DNA of 62,789 nt from Eubacterium sp. (lineage in GTDB: Bacteria > Bacillota > Clostridia > Lachnospirales > Lachnospiraceae): assembly GCA_017472565.1 (NCBI GenBank), contig JAFUPY010000072.1:1-62789 (forward strand), in the 5' to 3' direction. Each line of letters opens with the position of its first letter. The stretch's first letter is position 1. Positions 53,807 to 61,865 of this stretch are shown piece after piece. The translations under genes and the position numbers were made by a program. The notes beneath the pieces were generated by a model. The model was not told the origin of the DNA, made no database searches, and worked only from the letters and a program-made list of their open reading frames with translations.

Positions 53807-53855
53807 CTTTCCATATCACAATATTATATTACTGCAAAGTTACATTGTAACTTTA

Positions 53856-55892
53856 TTATTTCTTCGGATACGCATAGGCTGTCACTGTCACCATACTACC
53901 CATCAAAATGGTGCCAAAGTTAAGGTCCGGCTTATATTGCTTCACCTCTGTGATGTAGGAAATATCTTCGTCACCGCCTCGCTCCAGCACTGCTTCGTGA
54001 GTCACCTCTTTTAGATATTCCAGTGCCTTACTTTCTGCATCTTCACATTCTTCAAATTCGTATAGCGTTCCGCCGAGGACAACTTCAAATCCACCGCCGC
54101 CTTCACTACAGAGCTTGATTTCTGCTTTTCTTGTCACGGAGATACGTCCTGCCAGGGTACCAAGTGCATTGGCTACTCTAGCGTACGCAGGCAGCACACA
54201 GTTTGCTTTAAGTTTCTCTGCTACTATCGGCAGGAATACATGGGTTGGTGCACCCACACCAACTAAGGTGTAATGTGTAGTGAAAGTTGGAATCAGACCA
54301 TTAAAACCTCTTCTATTACCATCTGCAGATTTCTGCTGCTTTGGTATACACTGTTCACAGTTGCTTTCTGTGTCCACATAATAACTCTCTGTGATATAGT
54401 CCAGAACTTCCTGTGGTACACCCTTTTCATATTTATCAGAACCATTTTCTATCAGGATACGAACCATGTTTCGATAGAGACGTCTGGTCACCATTTCAAA
54501 TACCAGAGAAATCAGTGAATCAAACGGCATCTTCAGATATCTCCCCAACCATTCAAAGGCTGCCCTGGAGCAGTCTGCGTCATAAGCGGTAAAATCACCT
54601 CGCACATGCATCATATCTGTCGGAGTCAATCCGAATCGAAGGATAGCGCCTTCTTTTTCTAGTCGGTCTGTATTCATGGAGTAAAAATCCTTGTGAATGG
54701 CGTCTGCTGCCTCCTGTAAAAGCAGTGGCCCTTTTTTCAGCTCCTGTACAAGATTTTTCTCATATTCTTCATAATCCAGAGATGCATCAATGTCTTTTAC
54801 CAGCACAAATCCTTCGTATGGAACCACCCAGGAGTATGCCTTCTGACTGCAGCCATCCAGAATTCTTTCTTTCAGTTCGGGATGATCAAAAGCCGCCATA
54901 CACACTGGCATAAGACGATAGTCTGCAAGTGCAAGCTTGCGTTCCTGGATCTTCAGCCCGGAGTCACCGCCCAGACCAAAAGTATCCACATACATGCCCT
55001 TAACAAAGGTTTTCCAAGATCCGATGGAGATTCCGTCTTTGACAGACTTGAGCATATCCTGATTCATAATGGCTACATCTGTGGTTGTGCCACCAATATC
55101 AACGATCAGCGCATCCGAAGCATTTGCCAGATACGCACCTCCCAGAGCACTTGCTGCCGGTCCGCATAGGAGTGTTTCCACCGGATTTTTTCTGGTAAAG
55201 CTTTCATTCATCAGACTGCCATCGCTTCGCACAATATAGATTGGGGCGTTCAACTGACGCTTTGCCATAACCTCTTTTACTGCGTGCAGAAAATCTTCGA
55301 TCAATGGAATCAACTGGGCATTCAGATAAGCACCGGCTCCACGGGTAATGGCATTTAAGTCAGAGAACATCTGGTAGGCACAGATGATTGGTATATCATA
55401 ATATTTTTCCAAAATCTCCTTGGCTAAAGTCTCATAAGCTCCGCCATTTCTGGCTGCAAAAAGCTGACTAATGGCAATTCCACCTGCTCCGGCAAAAGCA
55501 CCCTCTTTTGCCATTTCCTCCAACTGGGAAAAATCAGGTTCCATCCCCTCTTTTGGTTCACCCGATAAATAGAGAATATCTTCGGTGGAAGTAAAGCCGT
55601 ACTTTTCGTAAGTCTCTTCCACTACCTTCGGATCCACGCCGATAAAAAGCAGTTTTACACGACCGCCTCTGCCCTCTACACAGGCATTTGTCGCCAGTGT
55701 GGTAGACAGTGATACAATCTCTACCTGTGCCAAAAGTTCCTTATCCAACTGTCCAATGGCGGTGTCAATTCCCTGCTCTAAGTTGTGCTTGGTTGTCTGT
55801 GTTTTTCCCCAGGACAGAACCTGTCTTGCGTCCATATCAAACAGGACAGCGTCCGTACAGGTTCCACCCGTGTCGATTCCCAATCCGATCAT
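53856..55892 (-). CDS. Hydantoinase/oxoprolinase family protein
   Basis: This 678-residue protein has an actin-like ATPase fold. It starts IGLGIDTGGTCTDAVLFDMD, a phosphate-binding loop typical of the family, and has SLSTTLATNACVEGRGG, DLNAITRGAGAYLNAQLIPL, VRSDGSLMNESFTRKNPVET, CGPAASALGGAYLA, and VDIGGTTTDVAIMNQD. Members hydrolyse cyclic amides or act with partner subunits in acetone carboxylases; some proteins in corrinoid loci have similar folds. No HyuB-type partner gene is here. The neighbours (URO-D, radical SAM, CobW) suggest a role in methyl-group or cofactor chemistry rather than hydantoin degradation, but that is inference. Confidence 0.85.
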   Translation of the reverse strand: MIGLGIDTGGTCTDAVLFDMDARQVLSWGKTQTTKHNLEQGIDTAIGQLDKELLAQVEIVSLSTTLATNACVEGRGGRVKLLFIGVDPKVVEETYEKYGFTSTEDILYLSGEPKEGMEPDFSQLEEMAKEGAFAGAGGIAISQLFAARNGGAYETLAKEILEKYYDIPIICAYQMFSDLNAITRGAGAYLNAQLIPLIEDFLHAVKEVMAKRQLNAPIYIVRSDGSLMNESFTRKNPVETLLCGPAASALGGAYLANASDALIVDIGGTTTDVAIMNQDMLKSVKDGISIGSWKTFVKGMYVDTFGLGGDSGLKIQERKLALADYRLMPVCMAAFDHPELKERILDGCSQKAYSWVVPYEGFVLVKDIDASLDYEEYEKNLVQELKKGPLLLQEAADAIHKDFYSMNTDRLEKEGAILRFGLTPTDMMHVRGDFTAYDADCSRAAFEWLGRYLKMPFDSLISLVFEMVTRRLYRNMVRILIENGSDKYEKGVPQEVLDYITESYYVDTESNCEQCIPKQQKSADGNRRGFNGLIPTFTTHYTLVGVGAPTHVFLPIVAEKLKANCVLPAYARVANALGTLAGRISVTRKAEIKLCSEGGGGFEVVLGGTLYEFEECEDAESKALEYLKEVTHEAVLERGGDEDISYITEVKQYKPDLNFGTILMGSMVTVTAYAYPKK

Positions 55893-56157
55893 AAAAAATC
55901 TCCTAGTCTTGTCTCATATTACTTTCGATATATCCATTTTAAATACGTAACTTTCACTGTGCATTCATACAAAAAATTATAGCTGACTATCACATATCAC
56001 TCCACAAAAATCTTTGCAAATAATAGTAATTTTTTTGAATGGTAACTCCATATTTTCTCATAGTAATACAGCGTTCTCGAACATCTCAAGAACGCTGCAC
56101 TCGGGGGTTTTTCATTTTTTAAAGAAGTTTATATATGGGGTGTCAAATTTCTAATTT

Positions 56158-57201
56158 TTATTTCGCATATGGATTGTATGTTGTTGCAATTTCATACATC
56201 TTGTGTGCTCTGTCAAAGCTTGCATTTGCTGGATATTCACAGCCAAGTGCTAAAATGTAACCGCCATCTTTTGCCATAGCATCGATATGGTCTTTACATT
56301 CCTGTACAAATGCTTCTTCTTCGCCAAATACAACCTTTGTTGGTTCTACACAGCCGGCTAATGTTGTTAAGTGACCGTATTTTGCTTTTGTTTCTGCAAA
56401 ATCTACACAGTCATCTGCTGGGAATAACAGAGAAATTGCTTCCGGTTTCATACGTTTGATCTGTGCATCAAGATAGATCTTTTCGCCACAGTTGTGGATC
56501 ATAACCAGACCACCCATGTCATGTACATGGTTTGCAAGATCTTCTACCAATTCACCTTCCATGTCGTCCCACATTTCTTTTCTCATGATAGAACCGGAAG
56601 AGAATAAGGTATCAAACATAATACCCTGTACACCTGTTTCCATAAGAGCGGTACAGTATTCTTTTAATGTTTCTTTGATTTCAGCAGCAGCATCTCTTAC
56701 TACGTCTGGATCATCGAAAATATCCATGTACATTTCGCTCTGGTTACGAAGCATAGATAAGGTGCCAAGTGGACCAAATACGAATGCGATAACTGGGTAT
56801 TCGCCCTTTGCAGCTTCTACTACTTTTTTACAAACATCAATGTGCATCATCATACGTTCACAAGTACGGTAGTCCACTTTTTTGATTTTTTCATATTCAT
56901 CAATGTCCTGAATCACACAGTTTTTATAGTTTGGATGAGCCGCTTCGTTTTCTGGGAAGATCAATTCCTGTCCCCATGCGGTACATTCGATGGAAAGGTC
57001 AATCAGTGTTACTACACAGTCCATGTTGAATTCTTTCTGTGCTTTGATTAAAGACTCTGCACAAAGATCAGCGTTTGTAGACCATTCTGGATAGCTTGCA
57101 TTGACAAGTCTTCTTGCAGCACCTGCGATCAGTGGATATACTGGTGTGCGGTCTGGCTGTTCATGATTTAAAGTTTTTAACATACGTTCCATTGATGTCA
57201 T
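56158..57201 (-). CDS. URO-D/MtaA-type methyltransferase with HxC...C zinc motif
   Basis: This 347-residue protein has the URO-D fold. It starts MTSMERMLKTLNHEQPDRTP, and has the zinc-binding motif His-x-Cys in VMIHNCGEKIYL with the third ligand in LALGCEYPANA, as in MtaA/MtbA enzymes that move methyl groups from a corrinoid to a thiol. The length is that of the MtaA group. It stands alone, with gaps of 265 and 172 bases to its neighbours, so it probably has its own promoter. The corrinoid partner is not in the window. Confidence 0.85.
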   Translation of the reverse strand: MTSMERMLKTLNHEQPDRTPVYPLIAGAARRLVNASYPEWSTNADLCAESLIKAQKEFNMDCVVTLIDLSIECTAWGQELIFPENEAAHPNYKNCVIQDIDEYEKIKKVDYRTCERMMMHIDVCKKVVEAAKGEYPVIAFVFGPLGTLSMLRNQSEMYMDIFDDPDVVRDAAAEIKETLKEYCTALMETGVQGIMFDTLFSSGSIMRKEMWDDMEGELVEDLANHVHDMGGLVMIHNCGEKIYLDAQIKRMKPEAISLLFPADDCVDFAETKAKYGHLTTLAGCVEPTKVVFGEEEAFVQECKDHIDAMAKDGGYILALGCEYPANASFDRAHKMYEIATTYNPYAK

Positions 57202-57373
57202 AATGATATTCTCCTTTTTCTTTCCTATCTTTTTAATGCAAAATATTTACAAAAAAATGTTTACTTCGTCTCACAAATGCGAGTATATATGAAAATAATT
57301 TTGGTTTCTTGTAAAAATTTGTGCTACTTTTGCACTTTTTTTATATTTCAGACAAATAATTAACCCATGCATT

Positions 57374-58423
57374 TTAAAACAGAGAATCTGTCTTTGCCAG
57401 ATAATCAAAATCCAATGTAATCTTGCTCTCGTCACCGCGCAGCAGATGAGAGAAACCACATTCATATAACAGCTTTCTACATCTGTTCATATCCCAGCCA
57501 CGGCCTTTGCTTGTGTCTACTGCAGTGTCTCGTGGGTTCGCTCCTGTTTCTGCTGTTACAAAGTTAGCGCCAGCCAGATAACCAAGCTGACATGGTTCGT
57601 GAACACCAAAGTATCTTGCTGTTTCTACAGACGCATATACCAGACCTACGCAGCCCATAACATGAGCCATCATAAGATCACTGATCTGGCCATATTTGTA
57701 TAATGGAGAACCTGGCACTGCAATACGGCGCATCGCACCATACTGTGTTACGCCCAAGTCAATGCATACGAAGATGTTATCAACCAGTTCATCAATACTG
57801 TGTTCTGGTCCAATTGGTTCACAGCAGCTAAAGAGCTGTAAGCCTGCTTCCACGATCTTTTCCATACTCTCAATTCGTGTCTTAGGATCAATTTTTGTAT
57901 CTACACCTTCACGAAGTCTGCAAACGTGGTAAGCACCAACGGCACCTGCTGCCACCAGTTCTTTATAAAATCCAAGGTCATTGTCACCGGTATTCACCCA
58001 GATTTGAGTTTCTTTGGAAGCTACTTTTCTAGCATAAGCAACATTGTCTAACAAAAAGTCCTTGTCGGTATCTGTCATTGTCATCAGATAGAGTCCAAAG
58101 AGGTCGCCTTCTTTACAGAAGTCTGTAATTGCTTTTTCCAGTGCTGGTTTTTCAATTTTAATCGTCGGGATGCCTGTATGGCCTTCCCCGAAAGAACAAA
58201 AACCACAGTTGGCTTCACATGGATGAATGTCAATACCCACCTGTCCGATAATGATCGCGGAATTCTCATTTTTCTTGCGGATGATATCGTTTGCTGCTGC
58301 ACGGATAATACTGGATTCCAGTGATTCTGCAGGCTGCATCAGTAAATATTTGCATTCTTCCTTTGTTAGGCGTTCGCCGTTCTGAGCCTTGTTGATAATG
58401 TCATATAATTTTGTGCCAATCAT
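57374..58423 (-). CDS. Radical SAM enzyme, BioB/HydE/PylB-like
   Basis: This 349-residue radical SAM enzyme has the cluster motif CEANCGFCSF (CxxxCxxC) after a helical start. It continues with a TIM-barrel-like body (TMTDTDKDFLLDNVAYARKV, YHVCRLREGVDTKIDPKTR, CCEPIGPEHSIDELVDNIF). The length and lack of extra clusters fit the BioB/HydE/PylB branch; biotin synthase itself is not indicated because there is no bio gene near. It may make or modify a cofactor. The gene follows AGAGAGG. Confidence 0.82.
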   Translation of the reverse strand: MIGTKLYDIINKAQNGERLTKEECKYLLMQPAESLESSIIRAAANDIIRKKNENSAIIIGQVGIDIHPCEANCGFCSFGEGHTGIPTIKIEKPALEKAITDFCKEGDLFGLYLMTMTDTDKDFLLDNVAYARKVASKETQIWVNTGDNDLGFYKELVAAGAVGAYHVCRLREGVDTKIDPKTRIESMEKIVEAGLQLFSCCEPIGPEHSIDELVDNIFVCIDLGVTQYGAMRRIAVPGSPLYKYGQISDLMMAHVMGCVGLVYASVETARYFGVHEPCQLGYLAGANFVTAETGANPRDTAVDTSKGRGWDMNRCRKLLYECGFSHLLRGDESKITLDFDYLAKTDSLF

Positions 58424-58601
58424 TGTGTAATCCTCTCTTCCAAAAATTTCCCATTAACCTTGTCGCATTTCTACACAGACTTCATCTATTAGACATAGTC
58501 CATTATCTTTATCCATATCCTACCAACTCATACCCTCTCCTGCTATAATATTTCCACTTAATTTTTGGAAATATTTTTGACAATGCAAAATATTTCCAAA
58601 C

Positions 58602-58638
58602 AAAAAACACCCCAGCAGGATATTTAGCGGGATGTTTT
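58602..58638 (-). terminator. Terminator of the CobW-PadR pair
   Basis: AAAACATCCC and GGGGTGTTTT (minus strand) pair over 10 bases with one G-T pair, and TTTG follows. It lies 63 bases past the PadR gene. Confidence 0.8.
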
Positions 58639-58701
58639 GTTGCTTTTTACATATTTTGTTTTTCAGGTTGCTTTCAAGCAACATCTGCTGCTGCTAACCT
58701 G

Positions 58702-59073
58702 TTACTGAATCGTTGTGGACTTCATAAAGGTCACCAATTCTATGATCGCTTCCGCATACCCAGACAGTGTATTCTCCCAGTTAGCCAGACAGGACTTGCC
58801 TTCTTCTGTGATGCGGTACTTCATTTTGTACTTATTTTCATCTTCTTTGTACTCGAACTGTTCCAACAGACCTTTTTGCGCCATTGTTCTAAGATAACGA
58901 TACACTCCTGTTGCATCTGGGCGGGAATCACGAAACATGGAAAAGTTGGACATCTTTTTTAAGATGCCATATCCGGTATCTGCTTCCTCCAATAGGATCA
59001 AAAGCACGATTGGCTGGATAAAACGATCCAGATTATCACCCTTACAGGCACACTTTTTGTTTTCTGACATCAT
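58702..59073 (-). CDS. PadR-family transcriptional regulator
   Basis: This 123-residue protein has the PadR winged helix (FIQPIVLLILLEEADTGYGI followed by LKKMSNFSMF; RPDATGVYRYLRTMAQKGLL; KYRITEEGKSCLANWENTL) and a C-terminal helix. It starts 25 bases after cobW-like stop on the same strand, so both are likely cotranscribed. It is a candidate local regulator of the URO-D locus. The Cys-rich N-terminus (KKCACKGDNLDRF) is unusual and could bind a metal. Confidence 0.88.
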   Translation of the reverse strand: MMSENKKCACKGDNLDRFIQPIVLLILLEEADTGYGILKKMSNFSMFRDSRPDATGVYRYLRTMAQKGLLEQFEYKEDENKYKMKYRITEEGKSCLANWENTLSGYAEAIIELVTFMKSTTIQ

Positions 59074-59098
59074 AACAACTACTCCCTTTCATGAAATA

Positions 59099-60028
59099 TT
59101 ACTGCTTTGCAGGTTTAAAGTCTATTACCTTACCAGGATACCATTTCATGGCTTCCTTCACACTCTTGGCAGCTGGCAGACCATTTCCCGCTAGAATAAC
59201 GATCTGATTCACATCTGCAGTCTCACCCTGAAATTCCTTCATCTGGAACAAACTGCCCACACAGTCCAGCAAAAAGGTCTTACCCTCCAAGGCCACAAAT
59301 CCTTTGACACGATAGGTATCTGCCAAAAACATTTCCACAAATTTCTCCAATTCATAGCAGGTGAACTTATCGCTAATCTCTAAGATATAGCTTTTCAGCG
59401 TAATATCCTTGGTCTGAATCTCTGGGCGCTCGGCGGAAAGGGGTGGTTTTTTCATCAATTCCAGCCAGTCTGCCTCAATCTTTCCATATCTGGTCTCAAA
59501 AATCTCAATATCCGGACGCTGATTTACAATCATCTGACGAACATTTGCCAGTTCCTCTGCGGTGGCAATGTCTGTCTTGTTGATCAGAATAATATCGCTG
59601 ATACTGATCTGTTTTTTCACTACAGTGGCTGTCTGATATACTTTGTGGAAGCGCTTCGCATCCACCAGACAGATACTTCCCATATATTCCAGACCAGGGA
59701 ACTTCTCCTCCTGAGCCATTATTTTTCGAACGTTGGTCGGATTGGACAATCCAGAAGCCTCAATCACGATTACATCCGGCTGACTTTCCAGTGCTTTTTG
59801 CAGCACTTCTTCAAACTTGTCCAAACGGCAGGAGCAAAAAATGGAACCATTGTTGATCTCATCCAGTACCGTTCCCACTTCCTGCAGGATCTTGCCATCA
59901 ATGCCTTCTTTTCCATATTCATTTACAATTACATGCAGACGCTGCCCATCAAACATGTGGATAAAGTTTTTCAAAAAGGTGGTCTTTCCCGCCCCTAAAA
60001 ATCCTGTCACCAGATATAACTTAGACAT
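59099..60028 (-). CDS. CobW/G3E-family GTPase (metallochaperone type)
   Basis: This 309-residue G3E GTPase has Walker A in VTGFLGAGKTTFLKNFI, the INNGSIFCSCRLDKF segment in place of the usual CxCC metal motif (here CSCR), SGLSNPTNVRKIM, NKTD as the G4 motif, and a CobW C-terminal domain. These proteins insert zinc, cobalt or other metals into partners. With three URO-D proteins in the window, which use zinc, and likely corrinoids, a zinc or cobalt delivery role is possible. It forms an operon with the PadR gene. Confidence 0.87.
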   Translation of the reverse strand: MSKLYLVTGFLGAGKTTFLKNFIHMFDGQRLHVIVNEYGKEGIDGKILQEVGTVLDEINNGSIFCSCRLDKFEEVLQKALESQPDVIVIEASGLSNPTNVRKIMAQEEKFPGLEYMGSICLVDAKRFHKVYQTATVVKKQISISDIILINKTDIATAEELANVRQMIVNQRPDIEIFETRYGKIEADWLELMKKPPLSAERPEIQTKDITLKSYILEISDKFTCYELEKFVEMFLADTYRVKGFVALEGKTFLLDCVGSLFQMKEFQGETADVNQIVILAGNGLPAAKSVKEAMKWYPGKVIDFKPAKQ

Positions 60029-60106
60029 ATGATTCTCCTTTTGTTTCCAATCTTTTCTTTTTTACAATTTTAAGAAATACCAGGAAGGTTCCTTATTAAT
60101 CAAAAA

Positions 60107-60164
60107 ATGCTTCCTACATAAACTCCCGAACTTATGATAGTTCTAAGCCTATTATAGGAAGCAT
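60107..60164 (-). terminator. Terminator of the URO-D/thioredoxin fusion gene
   Basis: ATGCTTCCTA and TAGGAAGCAT pair perfectly at the ends of a 58-base element with inner pairings. On the minus strand TTTTTTGATTAA follows, 75 bases past the stop. Confidence 0.8.
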
Positions 60165-60239
60165 CTTCTCTTTATGCTAGAAAAAGTTTTCTATTGACTG
60201 CATTTTTATTGCATCTTATGCAAAAGTGTTACCGTAGAA

Positions 60240-61601
60240 TTATAAAACTGCATTGATTGCTGCTTCTAATTCTTCTTTGGATGGTACGATAGAGCTGAAT
60301 TTCAGTTCGCCATTGATATAGATGGATGGCAGATTCTTAACGCCCATCTTCTTGCATCTTGCGATGTTTTCTTTGATTGTGAATTTGTACTCGATCATGT
60401 CGATCTTGTCACCGAAAGTTGCTTTTGCTTCGTTAGCAGCACCCATCATGTATGTACAAGCCGCACAGGTAGCAGAATCAAGTGTAAATACTTCCATGAA
60501 TGGTTTTTCCAGATTTGCATAATCAGGAATTTCAACTTCGATATCTTCATCCACTGCTACATAGTTTTTCACCATTTCTCTTACTTCGTCTGGCTGAGTT
60601 ACTGCCTGCACTGCACCAATTGTGTTTTCAACTGGAACTGCGTATGGCATATCGCAACCAGGAGCGAGGATAAAGTTTCTCTTGTTTTCCATGCTGTCTA
60701 ACAGATCGATAACGTATTTCATGTTATCCTGCTGTGTTCCGTGAAGCATGATGGTTGTCAGTGGGATGTTACCACCGATACATACATTGTATTTATCTGT
60801 GATTTCTTTTGCTGCAAGTAAGTCAACGTTCTCATCTACAGAGATTGCATCTGGATTTGTCTGACACATAACTTCGATGTTTCTTGTAGCGTCTCCACAT
60901 ACAAAGAAGGAAGACATTGCGCCTTTTTCACGGATAAAAGTAAATAATTCAGAGAATGGTTTGCTCATGAATTCTTCAAAATGTGCAGAAGAAATCTGAG
61001 AGATCAATGGATCAACCACTGCAATTACGTCCATACCAGCTTCGATGTAGTATTCAGCCATAGCTTTTGCTACGTCACAGCAGTAACCAAGGAAATCTTC
61101 GACTGCTTCTGGATCATCAAACATATCCATGAAGATTTCGTTGCCACGAAGGTGTGTAGCAAGTGTGAATGGTCCACAGATCAAGCCGTAAAGAGCTGTT
61201 TCTTCACCTACTGCAGCTTTGATACGTTTCATAACGTCTAAGATCATTGGGATACGACCATCTTCTTTTGTTGGGATTGTGCATCTGCATGGTGTTGTCA
61301 GTTCATCATCTTCTTCCATTGGATGATTTGCTACAGATGGTGGTGAATCTTCTGCCCATGCAAGTTCGCATCCGAGACATTCAGCTTCTACCTGAAGGTC
61401 GAAGATAACTGGAAGACCGGATGGTTTGTACAGTCTGTGTACTTCCAGTAATGCATTGTACAGATTGTCGCCATTGCTAAGTACGTCTTTTGCATTGCAG
61501 TTGATTAACTGACCAGCATGAACGCCTGCAAATGGAACCCATGCAACCTGTGGTGTTTCTTCATGTCTTAATGTCGCTAAAAGTAGTTCTTTTGGTGTCA
61601 T
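60240..61601 (-). CDS. URO-D protein fused to a thioredoxin-like domain
   Basis: This 453-residue protein has an N-terminal URO-D domain (residues 1-345: MTPKELLLATLRHEETPQVA, CGPFTLATHLRGNEIFMDMF, ILAPGCDMPYA) and a C-terminal thioredoxin/glutaredoxin-like domain (from about 370) with the CxxC active site at C379 and C382 (SATCAACTYMMG) and a cis-proline loop (KNLPSIYINGELKFSS). The zinc-ligand histidine of HxC methyltransferases is replaced: the segment reads SFFVCGDA. The fusion suggests that a thiol is attached or reduced in the reaction. It has no close neighbours, with gaps over 200 bases. Confidence 0.88.
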   Translation of the reverse strand: MTPKELLLATLRHEETPQVAWVPFAGVHAGQLINCNAKDVLSNGDNLYNALLEVHRLYKPSGLPVIFDLQVEAECLGCELAWAEDSPPSVANHPMEEDDELTTPCRCTIPTKEDGRIPMILDVMKRIKAAVGEETALYGLICGPFTLATHLRGNEIFMDMFDDPEAVEDFLGYCCDVAKAMAEYYIEAGMDVIAVVDPLISQISSAHFEEFMSKPFSELFTFIREKGAMSSFFVCGDATRNIEVMCQTNPDAISVDENVDLLAAKEITDKYNVCIGGNIPLTTIMLHGTQQDNMKYVIDLLDSMENKRNFILAPGCDMPYAVPVENTIGAVQAVTQPDEVREMVKNYVAVDEDIEVEIPDYANLEKPFMEVFTLDSATCAACTYMMGAANEAKATFGDKIDMIEYKFTIKENIARCKKMGVKNLPSIYINGELKFSSIVPSKEELEAAINAVL

Positions 61602-61819
61602 AGAATGATACCTGCCTTTCTTTTTTCTGCCTTACTAATTCCTAAAAAATTCGCTTTGTTTAGATATTACCAAATTCGCCTCAACAAAATTTGGTTTTTA
61701 CAAAATTTATTATAAATAGAAATTATTTCTATGCAATAGCTTTGGAACAACCCACAAAATTAGTAAAAAAATTCGATAATTATTCCTTAGACATTGTCTA
61801 ATACTATTGCAAATAATAA

Positions 61820-61847
61820 GGGTGGCGCGCCTTATGGCGTGCCACCC
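61820..61847 (-). terminator. Terminator of the flavodoxin-family gene
   Basis: GGGTGGCGCGCC and GGCGTGCCACCC pair over 12 bases (one G-T pair) around TTAT; on the minus strand TTATTATTTGC follows. It lies 18 bases past the stop at 61866. Confidence 0.9.
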
Positions 61848-61865
61848 AGTGGATGATATCAATAC

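Noticed and set aside
56071-56095. Hairpin GCGTTCT...AGAACGC downstream of the URO-D gene ending at 56158
   Set aside because: The stem is only 7 bp and no T-run follows directly on the minus strand, so terminator function is not supported.
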